The notes: generated by a model from the letters alone, not told the origin. 64,000 bases of DNA from Pseudoalteromonas sp. MSK9-3 (GCF_003590335.1 NZ_MIET01000027.1:1-64000); one strand, 5' to 3'. Numbered from the stretch's first letter, positions 1 through 9,698 are shown. Program-made: numbers and translations.

Positions 1-693
1 GAAGGTCAGGGTCCAATACACTCATACTTGCCATTGTTATTTTTACACACTTTTGTGCTCCTAAGGGCAGTGAAAACCATGGACCCTGAAATGAATTCAG
101 GGAGACTGAGTTTTGTATTTAGCGGAGCTTTTATTACGCCCACCTTGTTGTCTTCCTGACGAAGGTCAGGATCCAATACACTCATACTTATCATTGTTAT
201 TTTCACACCTTTCTGTACAGGTAAAAGGCAGTGAAACGCCATGGATCCTGAAACCAGTTCAGGGAGACGGTAGTCTTATATTTAGAGGCGGGGTATTGAT
301 TACGCCCACCTTGTTGTCTTCCTGACGAAGGTTAGGATCCAATACACTCATACTTATCATTGTTATTTTCACACCTTTCTGTACTGGTAAAAGGCAGTGA
401 AACGCCATGGACCCTGAAATGAATTCAGGGAGACGGTAGTCTTATATTTAGAGGCGGGGTTTTGATTACGCTCACCCCCGTTGTCTTCCTGACGAAGGTC
501 AGGATCCATGACATTCATACTTACTATTGTTATTTTCACACCTTTCTGTACTCGTAAAAGGCAGTGAAAGGCATGGGCCCTGAAATGAATTCAGGAAGAC
601 GGAGGTTTTTATTTAGGGACTGAGTTTTTATTTAGGGACTGAGTTTTTATTACGCTCATCCCCGTTGTCTTCCTGACGTAGGTCAGGATCCAT
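1..693. repeat. Tandem array of ~165-bp hairpin-rich intergenic repeats
   Basis: Four head-to-tail units begin at 1, 161, 327 and 494 (lengths 160, 166, 167 and 184 bp), followed by a truncated fifth start at 678. The array probably continues left of the window. Each junction carries CCTGAC-gaag-GTCAGG, a 6-bp stem (GTAG loop at the last one, and one mutated arm at 327). Each unit also has a second hairpin, CCCTGAA-atgaa-TTCAGGG or a close variant, and a looser dyad (TTTCAC..CCTTT / AAAGG..GTGAAA). Unit 4 is longer because a short TTTAGGGACTGAG-type segment is duplicated inside it. No credible coding frame runs through it. It resembles the broad class of REP-like palindromic intergenic repeats rather than a CRISPR, because spacers are lacking. 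It lies downstream of ntrC. Confidence 0.85.
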
Positions 694-752
694 TAAAGGC
701 ATAACAGCTTTATAATTACAGCAGAAGTCAGCAAGTTTTTACGACTGTGGCA

Positions 753-2147
753 TCAGTCTTGAATATCTCGCTCCTTCAATTTTCGTGTGAGTGTATTTCG
801 ACCCCAACCAATTTTTAATGCCGCATCTTGTTTATGGCCATTACAGGCTATAAGTGCCGTTTTTATCAAACGGCTTTCTAATTGTGCCTGAATATCTGGC
901 CAAATATTCTCTTTTCCTTGCTTAAGTTCTTGGTTGAGCCAGTTTTGAAATGCATCTAACCAATCGCCTTCAGGGGCATGTGAATTAGGTATCTGAGATA
1001 ATTCTTCAGGTAATTCTTGAGGGTTCACCGTTTGACTTGGTGCCATAACGGTTAGCCAGCGGCACGTATTTTGTAATTGGCGAACATTTCCCGGCCAATG
1101 GTAGAGTTGCATGGCTTTTATTGAGTCTGCTGTCAGCGTTTTTGTCTCAACTTGTAGTTCTTCAGCGCTGGCGGATAAAAAATGATGCGCCAGTGCTTCG
1201 ATGTCTTCAGGTCTTTCTTTGAGAGCGGGTAATCGTAATCGGACCACGTTAAGGCGATGAAATAAGTCTTCACGAAACTGCCCTTGTTTTACAAGCTCCT
1301 CTAAGTTCTGGTGAGTGGCAGCAATAATTCGCACATCAACGCTGACACTTTGGTGCCCGCCGACGCGGTAAAACTCTCCATCAGCTAATACCCGCAATAA
1401 TCTGGTTTGCACATCTAATGGCATATCACCTATTTCATCTAAAAATAGCGTACCGCCATTAGCTTGTTCGAAACGGCCTCTACGCATGCTATCTGCACCA
1501 GTGAATGCGCCTTTTTCGTGGCCAAATAGTTCTGACTCTACAAGGTCTTTTGGTATCGCTGCCATATTTAATGCGATGAAGGTATTGTCTTTACGGGGGC
1601 TATGATTATGCAGAGCCCCTGCGACTAATTCTTTACCTGTGCCTGACTCCCCATTAATTAAGACACTCATGCTGGACATTGAGAGTTTACCAATAGCACG
1701 AAAGACTTCCTGCATCGCTGGTGCTTCACCAATAATGTCTGGTTTATCTTTTGAGTTGTGTGTTCGTTTCGTTTTTTTAGCTTGTGCATTCGCTTGGTAT
1801 GCGCGTTCTACTAAATCAGTTGCGTCATTTAAATCAAAAGGTTTGGCTAGGTATTCAAACGCCCCCTTTTGAAAAGCGTTGACGGCTGAATCTAAATCAG
1901 AATGGGCGGTCATAATAATGACAGGCAGATTTGGATAGTTCTGAGTAACCTCTTCGAGTAGAGCCATTCCATCTAGCCCTGGCATACGTACGTCTGAGAT
2001 CAGTACTGATGGCTGACTATAAGAAAGGGCGGTCAGTACGTCTTGGCCATTTGAAAAGCTTTCGGTGCTAAATCCTGCACGAGATAGTGCTTTATCGAGA
2101 ACAAATCGAATAGAGGCATCATCGTCAACTAACCATGCTGTTTTCAT
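753..2147 (-). CDS. glnG: Nitrogen regulation response regulator NtrC (GlnG)
   Basis: This is the sigma-54 enhancer-binding activator of nitrogen-limitation genes, phosphorylated by NtrB. The 464 residues match the family length. An N-terminal receiver domain has acidic residues near the start (VDDD) and the phospho-acceptor Asp at about residue 52 (ISDVRMPGLDG). It is followed by an AAA+ domain with Walker A GESGTGKE, the sigma-54 contact loop GAFTGA and Walker B LFLDEIGD, and a C-terminal Fis-type helix-turn-helix (about 425-464). It follows ntrB on the same strand after 22 bp, so the two are surely co-transcribed. NtrC-type binding sites occur upstream of both ntrB and glnA in this window. 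The protein is complete, and no terminator with a T-run is obvious before the repeat array. Confidence 0.97.
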   Translation of the reverse strand: MKTAWLVDDDASIRFVLDKALSRAGFSTESFSNGQDVLTALSYSQPSVLISDVRMPGLDGMALLEEVTQNYPNLPVIIMTAHSDLDSAVNAFQKGAFEYLAKPFDLNDATDLVERAYQANAQAKKTKRTHNSKDKPDIIGEAPAMQEVFRAIGKLSMSSMSVLINGESGTGKELVAGALHNHSPRKDNTFIALNMAAIPKDLVESELFGHEKGAFTGADSMRRGRFEQANGGTLFLDEIGDMPLDVQTRLLRVLADGEFYRVGGHQSVSVDVRIIAATHQNLEELVKQGQFREDLFHRLNVVRLRLPALKERPEDIEALAHHFLSASAEELQVETKTLTADSIKAMQLYHWPGNVRQLQNTCRWLTVMAPSQTVNPQELPEELSQIPNSHAPEGDWLDAFQNWLNQELKQGKENIWPDIQAQLESRLIKTALIACNGHKQDAALKIGWGRNTLTRKLKERDIQD

Positions 2148-2169
2148 TTAGTGCTCCATATCCGCTTAA

Positions 2170-3225
2170 TTAAAACGGTAAATAAATATTAAATTCGGTG
2201 TGCCCTTGCCAGCTGTCGCAATCAATCATACCTTCGTGTTGTTCAATCAAGGTTTGAGCAATAGATAGCCCCAACCCTGAACCGCCGTCTTTATTTGTGA
2301 TCATTGGAAAAAAGAGTGTCTCTTTAAGTTCATCTGCGATACCCGGTCCATTATCGGTAATTTGGATAAGGAGCGCTTTTTTCATTAATCGTTCACCACG
2401 TCGCAGGCGATGCTTGATACGCGTAGTGAGGGTAATTTTTCCACCTGTTAATAAAGCTTGTTGAGCATTACGAACAATGTTCAACACCACTTGTTGAATT
2501 TTGGCTTGGTCGATTGGTATATCTGGTATGCTTGGATCATAGTCTTTGACTACTTTTATATTGTGTTCATTGTCTAACATACTCAGTTTAATCACCGATT
2601 CTAAAGTTTGATGGATATTACAAGGCGTTTTATGTAATAGCTGGTTTGGCCCTAGCAATCGGTCTACTAGCTCAGTTAATCTGTCAGCTTGTTCAATGAT
2701 AAGCTCTGCACATTGATCCCGCTCACTTTGGCACCCTTCGTACTGCAATAATTGCGCCGCACCTCGAATGCCACCTAGTGGGTTTTTAATTTCATGTGCT
2801 AAACCTCGAATTAAAGTTCGGGCTGCATGATATTGATGCAATTGATTTGACGCTTGATCAAAGCGCACTTCGTCATCAATCCTGCGGCACTCCATTAAAA
2901 TGTAGGTGATATTTTGATGTTGAATACGCCGTGCATGGAGGTTTAAAGTTGCAGCGCGATTATCGATGAAAACCACGTCTACTCTATGCTGCTGGCAATC
3001 TACACCATCAAGCAGCACATATTGATTGATCCGTTCTATATTAATATGATGATGACTGAATGTAGCACTCAATGGTTGCCCAATTAAGCGTTTTATCCCT
3101 AAACCAAATAATTCACTACAGCTGTTATTGGCGTAATGAATTATAAACTTTTCATCAAGGACCAAAACAGACGTTGATAAATTATGCCAGAGGGTCGGAA
3201 GTAAACTTTCCGCAGAGTGTACCAT
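2170..3225 (-). CDS. glnL: Nitrogen regulation sensor histidine kinase NtrB (GlnL)
   Basis: This is the cytoplasmic PAS-type histidine kinase/phosphatase that controls NtrC phosphorylation in response to PII. The 351 residues comprise an N-terminal PAS region (about 10-115), a dimerisation/phospho-acceptor helix with His at about 144 in GLAHEIKNPLGG, and a C-terminal ATPase domain with N-box (NIVRNAQQAL), G1 (DNGPGI) and G2 (GGSGLGLS). There are no membrane segments, as expected for NtrB. An NtrC-like operator lies 24-40 bp upstream of the start codon, which suggests autoregulation of ntrBC as in E. coli. The gene is directly followed by ntrC. Confidence 0.96.
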   Translation of the reverse strand: MVHSAESLLPTLWHNLSTSVLVLDEKFIIHYANNSCSELFGLGIKRLIGQPLSATFSHHHINIERINQYVLLDGVDCQQHRVDVVFIDNRAATLNLHARRIQHQNITYILMECRRIDDEVRFDQASNQLHQYHAARTLIRGLAHEIKNPLGGIRGAAQLLQYEGCQSERDQCAELIIEQADRLTELVDRLLGPNQLLHKTPCNIHQTLESVIKLSMLDNEHNIKVVKDYDPSIPDIPIDQAKIQQVVLNIVRNAQQALLTGGKITLTTRIKHRLRRGERLMKKALLIQITDNGPGIADELKETLFFPMITNKDGGSGLGLSIAQTLIEQHEGMIDCDSWQGHTEFNIYLPF

Positions 3226-3248
3226 AGTGGTTCGCCTATAATTGCAAT

Positions 3249-3265
3249 TGCACCATATTGGTGCG
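3249..3265. promoter_or_regulatory. NtrC binding site upstream of ntrB
   Basis: TGCACCATATTGGTGCG matches the enterobacterial NtrC consensus TGCACCA-N3-TGGTGCA at 16 of 17 positions, counting the spacer as free. It sits just upstream of the ntrB start codon at 3225. In E. coli an NtrC site overlapping the glnL promoter mediates repression, and the same role is inferred here. Confidence 0.8.
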
Positions 3266-3330
3266 TAACCAGCATAGCACTGTTATGATTTTTTGTCCTA
3301 ATTGCCTATCAGATCGGGCGTACTTGCTTT

Positions 3331-3834
3331 TTAGTTTCCAACGCTTTTGCGGTGTAGAAAGAAAGTCGTAGAGTCGCTTTGGGCTAGCGTTTTCCCCTGC
3401 GCATTGTAAAGTTTGAGCACTAAAGTGTGTTCACCCCTCGGCACATTATTGAGTACAAATGTAGTACTGGTCTGCATAGGCCCAGTTGCTTTCCCGTTTA
3501 GCGTTAACTGTACTTTTAATCCATTAGTAAAGCTTGGCTCGATCTGACCGGTGACATAGATAGTTCCTGTGTTTTCTCTGAGAGTTTGCTCGTTATTTGG
3601 AGAGGTAATATTTGCGCTGTAGCCAATGGCCTGCTGCTGGCTTTGGGTATTAAGTATTTTGGTATCAATTGCGGGCATAGTCATAGATTTATTGAGATGT
3701 ATTTCTTGCGCACCTTTATGTGGTACATCTGAAAATACCCAATTGCCATTATCGTCTTTCCAACGATATACCTTTGAGTCTGCGATGCTAGCACAGCTTA
3801 TGAATACCAAACACCCTATTATAATGAGACGCAT
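3331..3834 (-). CDS. DUF4124 domain-containing exported protein
   Basis: A 167-residue protein with a cleavable-type signal peptide (MRLIIIGCLVFISCASIADS). It is followed by the typical DUF4124 motif VYRWKDDNGNWVFSDVP, then a linker and a C-terminal Ig-like beta-sandwich region (about 75-160) that resembles the domains of proteins with Big/FN3-like folds. DUF4124 proteins are widespread, probably periplasmic, and of unknown biochemical role. It lies between glnA and ntrB on the same strand. A terminator after glnA separates it from that gene, and the NtrC site lies on its ntrB side. A ribosome binding site AGGTAAGAAG precedes the ATG. The family call is from motif recognition; the function is unknown. 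Confidence 0.82.
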   Translation of the reverse strand: MRLIIIGCLVFISCASIADSKVYRWKDDNGNWVFSDVPHKGAQEIHLNKSMTMPAIDTKILNTQSQQQAIGYSANITSPNNEQTLRENTGTIYVTGQIEPSFTNGLKVQLTLNGKATGPMQTSTTFVLNNVPRGEHTLVLKLYNAQGKTLAQSDSTTFFLHRKSVGN

Positions 3835-3896
3835 ATACTTCTTACCTGTGCCAAAAATATTCTTAATACTCTAGACCTTTGTATCCTAATTATCCA

Positions 3897-3923
3897 TAAA
3901 AAAGCCCGCTTTCGCGGGCTTGA
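3897..3923 (-). terminator. Rho-independent terminator of glnA
   Basis: A perfect stem AAGCCCGC-tttc-GCGGGCTT lies 26 bp past the glnA stop. Read on the minus strand it ends in a run of T (six A on the plus strand). Confidence 0.9.
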
Positions 3924-3948
3924 GAACACATATGATTTAAAAGCGCAA

Positions 3949-5355
3949 TTAAACGCTGTAGTACATTTCAAACTCAACAGGGTGAGTTGTCATGTTTAGT
4001 TTTTCCACTTCTTGTGACTTAAGCGCAATATAGGCGTCAATTAGGTCATGAGTGAATACACCACCTTGCACTAAGAATTCACGATCTGCGTCTAGGCTTG
4101 ACAATGCTTCGTCAAATGATGCCGCTACAGTTGGAATCTCAGCCGCTTCTTCAGCTGGTAGGTCGTATAAATCTTTATCCATTGCATCACCAGGGTGGAT
4201 CTTATTCTTGATCCCGTCAAGGCCAGCCATAAGCATTGCAGAGAACGCAAGGTATGGGTTAGCTGTTGGGTCAGGGAAGCGAACTTCAATACGACGTGCG
4301 CGTTCAGTTGGTACAACTGGGATACGGATAGATGCTGAGCGGTTACGTGCAGAGTATGCCAGCATAACAGGCGCTTCAAAGCCTGGTACTAAACGCTTGT
4401 ATGAGTTGGTTGATGCATTAGCAAACGCATTGATTGCTTTTGCATGCTTGATGATACCACCAATGTAGTAAAGGGCATCTTCAGATAGACCACCGTACTT
4501 GTCGCCTGCGAATAAGTTTTTACCATCTTTCGCAAGAGATTGGTGACAGTGCATACCTGAACCATTATCGCCAACAACAGGCTTAGGCATGAAGGTTGCT
4601 GTTTTACCGTACAAATGTGCCATGTTATGAATAACATACTTCATTTCTTGAATTTCATCAGCTTTCAATACCATAGTATTAAAACGTGTCGCGATTTCGT
4701 TTTGTCCAGCAGTGGCCACTTCATGATGGTGTGCTTCTACGACTTGGCCTAGTTCTTCAAGTACTAGACACGTCGCGCTACGCCAATCTTGGAAGTCATC
4801 AACAGGAGCAACAGGGAAGTAACCACCTTTAATGCCTGGGCGGTGACCAGTGTTGCCACCTTCATAGTCTTTATCTGAATTCCAAGCAGCTTGCTTAGAA
4901 TCGATTTTATACATAGAGCCTGACATATCGGTTTTGTATTTTACATCGTCAAACACAAAGAACTCTGGCTCTGGACCAAACAAGACAGTGTCAGCAATGC
5001 CTGTTGAGCGCATGTACTCTTCAGCGCGTTTTGCTACAGAGCGAGGATCACGCTCATACCCTTGTAATGTTGCTGGCTCTACAACATCACAACGTACAAT
5101 CATTGTCGTTTCTTCAGCAAATGGGTCTAATTTAACAGAGGCCGGATCTGGCATCAGTACCATGTCAGATTCGTTAATACCTTTCCAACCGGCAATCGAT
5201 GAACCATCGAACATTTTGCCTTCTTCGAAGAAGTCTTCATCGGCTTGGTGATGAGGAATAGAAACGTGTTGCTCTTTGCCTTTAGTATCTGTAAAGCGTA
5301 AGTCTACAAATTTAACATCATTTTCTTTTATAAAATCTAAAACCGATTGTGACAT
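3949..5355 (-). CDS. glnA: Glutamine synthetase, type I (GlnA)
   Basis: This enzyme makes glutamine from glutamate, ammonia and ATP as a cytoplasmic dodecamer and is the main ammonia-assimilation step under nitrogen limitation. The 468 residues agree with the type I-beta family. Visible motifs include the N-terminal [12 protein letters not shown], the metal/ATP region [12 protein letters not shown], the catalytic segment [10 protein letters not shown], and the NRSASIRIP substrate loop. The adenylylation Tyr is conserved in [12 protein letters not shown] (equivalent to Tyr397), so covalent control by GlnE is expected. A sigma-54 promoter and two NtrC boxes lie upstream and a strong terminator downstream. 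A GTCGGAGGACAC ribosome binding site precedes the ATG. Confidence 0.99.
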   Translation of the reverse strand: MSQSVLDFIKENDVKFVDLRFTDTKGKEQHVSIPHHQADEDFFEEGKMFDGSSIAGWKGINESDMVLMPDPASVKLDPFAEETTMIVRCDVVEPATLQGYERDPRSVAKRAEEYMRSTGIADTVLFGPEPEFFVFDDVKYKTDMSGSMYKIDSKQAAWNSDKDYEGGNTGHRPGIKGGYFPVAPVDDFQDWRSATCLVLEELGQVVEAHHHEVATAGQNEIATRFNTMVLKADEIQEMKYVIHNMAHLYGKTATFMPKPVVGDNGSGMHCHQSLAKDGKNLFAGDKYGGLSEDALYYIGGIIKHAKAINAFANASTNSYKRLVPGFEAPVMLAYSARNRSASIRIPVVPTERARRIEVRFPDPTANPYLAFSAMLMAGLDGIKNKIHPGDAMDKDLYDLPAEEAAEIPTVAASFDEALSSLDADREFLVQGGVFTHDLIDAYIALKSQEVEKLNMTTHPVEFEMYYSV

Positions 5356-5417
5356 GTGTCCTCCGACTCGTGGGTTATATTTTTGTGCAGCATATTGATG
5401 CGCTATTGATAAAGTAT

Positions 5418-5435
5418 AAGCGTGATCTATGCCAA
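5418..5435 (-). promoter_or_regulatory. Sigma-54 promoter of glnA
   Basis: On the minus strand TTGGCATAGATCACGCTT has the invariant GG and GC dinucleotides with the correct -24/-12 spacing (TGGCA-N8-GC). It is strikingly close to the known E. coli glnAp2 element. It lies about 60 bp upstream of the glnA ATG. Confidence 0.88.
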
Positions 5436-5496
5436 TTATCTAATTTATTGATATTCATAATAAAATAAATATTTTAGTAGATTTAATTTCAAATGT

Positions 5497-5564
5497 TGCA
5501 CCACTGTGGTGCGTAATTGTTTTGTAATGGTGCGCACTAGAATCGAATGCGCTAGTGTGGTGCA
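5497..5564. promoter_or_regulatory. Two NtrC enhancer sites for glnA
   Basis: Site 1 is TGCACCACTGTGGTGCG (5497-5513) and site 2 is TGCGCTAGTGTGGTGCA (5548-5564). Both fit the 17-bp dyad consensus, with one and three mismatches. Their centres are about 51 bp apart and about 80-130 bp upstream of the sigma-54 element, the arrangement expected of an enhancer that activates through DNA looping. A further half-site (TGGTGCGCAC) lies between them. Confidence 0.82.
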
Positions 5565-5808
5565 TAATGAAATAAGCTTAGTGGGGTTTATCTGTTGTGC
5601 AATTTATTACTCTGAAAAGGCACCAAAAAATACACTGACTTTATAAAGTCATAAAATTTATGTTGGATAAACTTTCATCCATGGCCGGAATAAGGGATAA
5701 TGTGCGCCGTTTAAATCCTATATTGGGACATCTCTGGCGCGCCAACATTTAGTGAAATCGCGTAGATCGACTAGGATCACTGAGATTCAACTTTCTCTGA
5801 GTAATAAT

Positions 5809-7632
5809 ATGAGCATCGAAAAGTTAAGAAATATTGCGATTATCGCACACGTTGACCACGGTAAAACAACCCTAGTTGATAAGTTGCTAGAGCAATCAGG
5901 CACACTAGAAACACGCGGCGGTAACGAAGAGCGTGTAATGGATTCAAATGATATCGAAAAAGAACGCGGTATCACAATCCTTGCAAAAAATACTGCGATT
6001 GAGTGGAATGATTACCACATCAATATCGTAGATACTCCAGGACACGCCGATTTTGGTGGTGAAGTAGAACGTGTACTTTCAATGGTAGATTCAGTTCTTC
6101 TATTAGTAGACGCGCAAGAAGGTCCAATGCCGCAAACGCGTTTCGTAACGCAAAAAGCATTCGCATTAGGTCTTAAGCCTATCGTTGTTATCAACAAGAT
6201 TGATAAGCCAGGAGCACGACCTGATTGGGTTATGGATCAGGTATTTGATTTATTTGACAACCTAGGTGCAACTGATGAGCAGCTTGATTTCCAAGTTATC
6301 TACGCATCAGCTATCAATGGTTGGGCGACGTTAGACCTTGATAATGAATCAGATAACATGCAACCGATGTTTGAAGCGATTGTAGAGCAAGTTGAAGCGC
6401 CAGATGCTGATCCAGCGGGTGACTTCCAAATGCAGATCTCTCAGCTAGATTACAATTCATACATTGGTGTTATCGGTGTAGGTCGTATTAAGCGTGGTTC
6501 TGTTAAGCCTAATCAGCAAGTAACAATCGTGGGTGCTGATGGCACAACGCGCAATGGTAAAGTTGGCCAAGTAATGAGTTACTTAGGACTTGACCGCCAT
6601 GAAGCTGCTGAAGCACAAGCAGGCGACATTATTGCAATCACGGGTCTTGGTGAGCTGAAAATTTCAGACACTATCTGTGATGTAAATGCTGTTGAAGCGC
6701 TTACTCCATTGTCTGTTGATGAACCAACTGTAACAATGACGTTCTCAGTAAACACTTCACCGTTTGCAGGACAAGAAGGTAAGTTTGTTACTTCACGTAA
6801 CATCCTAGAACGTCTTGAAAATGAATTAGTTCACAACGTAGCATTACGCGTTGAAGAAACTGAAAACCCAGATAGCTTCCGCGTATCTGGCCGTGGTGAA
6901 TTACACCTGGGTATCTTGATTGAAAACATGCGTCGTGAAGGTTATGAGCTAGCTGTTTCTCGTCCAGAAGTAATTCTTCGTGAAGTAGATGGTCAGTTAG
7001 AAGAACCGTTTGAAACAGTAACTATCGATGTTCAAGATGAGCACCAAGGTTCTATCATGGAACAGCTTGGTCTTCGTAAAGCTGAAATGACGGATATGGC
7101 ACCAGATGGTAAAGGCCGTGTTCGTATGGACTTCATGATGCCTTCACGTGGTCTAATCGGTTTCCAAACTGACTTCATGACACTGACATCAGGTTCTGGC
7201 TTAATGTACCACACGTTTGACCACTACGGCCCATATAAAGGCGGTACTATTGGTAAGCGTAAGAATGGTGTATTGATTGCGAATGCAACAGGTAAAGCGC
7301 TAACTAACGCATTATTCAACCTACAAGAACGTGGTAAGTTGTTTATTGGACACGGTGTAGAAGTTTATGAAGGTATGGTTATCGGTATTCATAGCCGTGA
7401 TAACGACCTGACTGTTAACGCTCTTAAAGGTAAACAGCTAACAAACGTTCGTGCATCAGGTACTGATGAAGCACAAACACTTGTACCACCAATCAGAATG
7501 TCTCTTGAGCAAGCGCTTGAGTTCATCGATGATGATGAGCTAGTAGAAGTGACGCCTGAGAATATCCGTATTCGTAAAAAGTTATTGACAGAAAGTGAGC
7601 GTAAGCGCGCTGGTCGTCAAATTAAAGACTAA
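5809..7632 (+). CDS. typA: Ribosome-associated GTPase TypA/BipA
   Basis: This translational GTPase of the EF-G family binds the 70S ribosome and supports 50S assembly and growth at low temperature or under stress. The 607-residue product from the chosen ATG begins [21 protein letters not shown], matching the conserved BipA N-terminus. An upstream GTG (5752) would add 19 unconserved residues. G1 is AHVDHGKT, G3 is DTPGHADF and G4 is NKID, followed by EF-G-like domains II, III and V and the BipA-specific C-terminal domain (about 480-607). It is divergent from glnA, a common gammaproteobacterial arrangement. A terminator follows. Confidence 0.97.
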   Translation: MSIEKLRNIAIIAHVDHGKTTLVDKLLEQSGTLETRGGNEERVMDSNDIEKERGITILAKNTAIEWNDYHINIVDTPGHADFGGEVERVLSMVDSVLLLVDAQEGPMPQTRFVTQKAFALGLKPIVVINKIDKPGARPDWVMDQVFDLFDNLGATDEQLDFQVIYASAINGWATLDLDNESDNMQPMFEAIVEQVEAPDADPAGDFQMQISQLDYNSYIGVIGVGRIKRGSVKPNQQVTIVGADGTTRNGKVGQVMSYLGLDRHEAAEAQAGDIIAITGLGELKISDTICDVNAVEALTPLSVDEPTVTMTFSVNTSPFAGQEGKFVTSRNILERLENELVHNVALRVEETENPDSFRVSGRGELHLGILIENMRREGYELAVSRPEVILREVDGQLEEPFETVTIDVQDEHQGSIMEQLGLRKAEMTDMAPDGKGRVRMDFMMPSRGLIGFQTDFMTLTSGSGLMYHTFDHYGPYKGGTIGKRKNGVLIANATGKALTNALFNLQERGKLFIGHGVEVYEGMVIGIHSRDNDLTVNALKGKQLTNVRASGTDEAQTLVPPIRMSLEQALEFIDDDELVEVTPENIRIRKKLLTESERKRAGRQIKD

Positions 7633-7648
7633 TACACCGTATACGTTA

Positions 7649-7680
7649 AAAACGCTGCTCTTTAGAGCGGCGTTTTTTTA
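7649..7680 (+). terminator. Rho-independent terminator of typA
   Basis: The stem AACGCTGCTC-ttta-GAGCGGCGTT (one G-U pair) is followed by a run of seven T. It lies between the convergent typA and CheW-CZB genes. Confidence 0.9.
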
Positions 7681-7699
7681 TGCCCTAAAAACCTACAGA

Positions 7700-8548
7700 T
7701 TAAAATAAGCCGTAGCTTTCTGTTTCTTCTGGTTCATAGTCTTGAAGGTGGTCCGGTCTAAATATCGCACTGGGATCAATCACAACGCTGTGTGTTTCAC
7801 CCCGTTTAATGAGTCCTCGCATCATTTTTTTTGTCTGTGAATCTATTTCAAAGCCTACGTTTGTCAATTCACTTAACGACTTGATTTCACTCTCTTCACA
7901 GTGAATGTTATCTTCAACTTGATCCACTAATAACCCGATATGTGGCTGTTGCCCATCTTGTGTTGTAAACACGATGATTGGCTTATGATCTAACGATATT
8001 TGTTCTCGCGCTGATTCAAATAAGCGAATGAGCTTCATGTAGGTTGTTGATTTTTCTTTTGCGAGTAAGCGTTTCGCTTCGTCCACATTATCATCGTGGT
8101 ACAGTGCGAAAATTTTATCGGGTAGTGAATGCAATTGGGTGTGTGGTTTATCAAAGCGGGCTAATATTGCTTTTAAGTCTTCATTTTCAGTTTTAAAGTG
8201 ATAAAGCCACTTGCCAAACTCACAATGTTTGGCATCTCTCGTTCCGCTAAATACAGCGCCATTGTTTACACTTTGCTCTAGTGCTTGAAACCAAGACTTT
8301 TGCTCTTGCTCATGCTCCATCAATAAATCAATAAGTGCACGATTTATATCATGGGAAGATTGATTATTAAGAATAAGGCCTAAATCAAAAATTGGGGTCG
8401 GGGCGCCCATATAATCTTTAACGCCCAAAAAGCTTGGATTGCCATTAGGTAGCGAGGTTAGGTTCCCTTCATAACGTTCAGTGAGCAAAATATCCAATAT
8501 CTTCAGAGATATGGTTTTTTGTCCAACTCGAAAGTTTATTAAATCCAT
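7700..8548 (-). CDS. CheW-like protein with an inserted CZB (zinc-binding) domain
   Basis: A 282-residue soluble protein. The N-terminal about 60 residues (INFRVGQKTISLKILDILL, then FLGVKDYMGAPTPIFDL) and the C-terminal about 95 residues (IIVFTTQDGQQPHIGLLVDQVEDN to the end) form the two halves of a CheW fold. Between them, about 70-185 is a CZB four-helix domain with its zinc ligands in place: His79, Cys109 in KHCEFGKW, and His136/His140 in HTQLH. CZB domains bind zinc and, in characterised chemoreceptors and diguanylate cyclases, sense zinc or hypochlorous acid. The protein would couple such a signal to a CheA array. It lies downstream of uvrD-tmcA-SBP on the same strand. The domain call is firm; the signal is inferred. 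Confidence 0.85.
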   Translation of the reverse strand: MDLINFRVGQKTISLKILDILLTERYEGNLTSLPNGNPSFLGVKDYMGAPTPIFDLGLILNNQSSHDINRALIDLLMEHEQEQKSWFQALEQSVNNGAVFSGTRDAKHCEFGKWLYHFKTENEDLKAILARFDKPHTQLHSLPDKIFALYHDDNVDEAKRLLAKEKSTTYMKLIRLFESAREQISLDHKPIIVFTTQDGQQPHIGLLVDQVEDNIHCEESEIKSLSELTNVGFEIDSQTKKMMRGLIKRGETHSVVIDPSAIFRPDHLQDYEPEETESYGLF

Positions 8549-8591
8549 GTTCGCCTCTAAAAAATTATAATTATCTTTTAAGAATAGAACA

Positions 8592-9698
8592 TTATGACGA
8601 ATATGAGCGGAAAACTGGCAATTTCTTTTTACCTGCTTCTAGGTTAAATAGTTCTTGCAAATCAGTATCATGCTCTAGCAACTGAGAGAGTTTGTCGAGA
8701 ATACACTGATCATCAAAATTAACAGGGCATTGTTGAGCCGCTTTACTAAATACAACGGCGTTAAGATAGCCTTCGAATAGGACGTGATCAATTTTGATAT
8801 TTGGGTACTCTGCGGTATGTACTCTAAACTCGTTACACAATCGTGATGAGCATTTAAAGGGGTTAGGGACGACTTCAGTGATCATCAATAGTTGCGAGGA
8901 TTTTATTCGGGCGAGGAGTTCATTGCTTGAGGCGAATGACACACTGGTGTAATCGGCTTTAACCCCTTTTAACTGTGCTCGATTAATAAATTTTGCTAAA
9001 GGTTTGTAAGTACCAATGAGCGCAACAGCCGTGGCTCGTGACGCTTTTATTTTTCTTAAGGCTTTATCTACATTGCTAGAATTGCGACGAAAGCGCGTGA
9101 TTATCGAAGGGCTAAGGCCTTTATTTGCTAATAGCTGTGTCAGGCTTTTTTCTAATGTGATGCCAAACTCATCAGCCTGAATAAATAACGCGATATTGGT
9201 GTGCTTTCGTTCGTTGACTAGGTAATTAATTTGTTCTGTAGCTTCATCAAAATAACTCGCTCTTAAATTAAATACTTTAATTGCACGGTTGTTACGTAAA
9301 AAGTCAGCGCCGGAGAATGGCATAAGCAAAGAGGTTTGGCTGTGTTCTAACAAGGGTCGTATTGCTGAGATCGTTGGGGTGCCCATAAAGCTAAATAAAG
9401 CATCGACTTTTTTTTCATAAATAAAGTAGCGAGTGTTATTTACGGTTCGGCTAGGCTCATACCCATCATCTAATACCAAAAGGTCGACTTTAGCCCCTTT
9501 TATTCCACCATTTTGGTTAAGCTGCTCAAAATAAATATTTGCACCGGCTTTGAGTTGGCTGCCTATCGCTTGTGCAGGGCCGCTCAAAGCAGTCGACATC
9601 CCTAACTTAATATCTGCGGGAGCTTGTGCGAAACAATAGGTATGTAATATCAGATAACAGAGAGCGACTTTACTCGCTTTTAATAGAGATCCGTGCAT
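8592..9698 (-). CDS. Periplasmic ligand-binding protein (Leu/Ile/Val-binding type), orphan
   Basis: A 368-residue periplasmic-binding protein of the Peripla_BP_6 (branched-chain amino acid/amide) type. It has a signal peptide ending around CFAQA, then IKLGMSTALSGPAQAIGSQL, the hallmark N-terminal ligand-binding loop (T/S-x-L-S-G-P), and the hinge-domain element FSFMGTPTISAIRPLL. No permease or ATPase genes are nearby, so it may feed a distant transporter or act as a sensor partner. Its start codon overlaps the 3' end of tmcA by 29 bp, which implies translational coupling. A later start would damage the signal peptide. The ligand cannot be predicted. Confidence 0.8.
   Translation of the reverse strand: MHGSLLKASKVALCYLILHTYCFAQAPADIKLGMSTALSGPAQAIGSQLKAGANIYFEQLNQNGGIKGAKVDLLVLDDGYEPSRTVNNTRYFIYEKKVDALFSFMGTPTISAIRPLLEHSQTSLLMPFSGADFLRNNRAIKVFNLRASYFDEATEQINYLVNERKHTNIALFIQADEFGITLEKSLTQLLANKGLSPSIITRFRRNSSNVDKALRKIKASRATAVALIGTYKPLAKFINRAQLKGVKADYTSVSFASSNELLARIKSSQLLMITEVVPNPFKCSSRLCNEFRVHTAEYPNIKIDHVLFEGYLNAVVFSKAAQQCPVNFDDQCILDKLSQLLEHDTDLQELFNLEAGKKKLPVFRSYSS

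Noticed and set aside
6..325. Open frames within the left repeat array on both strands
   Set aside because: They lie in repeats, are not conserved between units, and the hairpins explain the sequence. They are unlikely to be genes.
1..693. CRISPR array
   Set aside because: Units are long (about 165 bp) and contiguous, with no unique spacers and no cas genes in view.
4052..5251. Antisense frames over glnA
   Set aside because: They overlap a certain gene, with codon-shadow composition and no ribosome binding sites.
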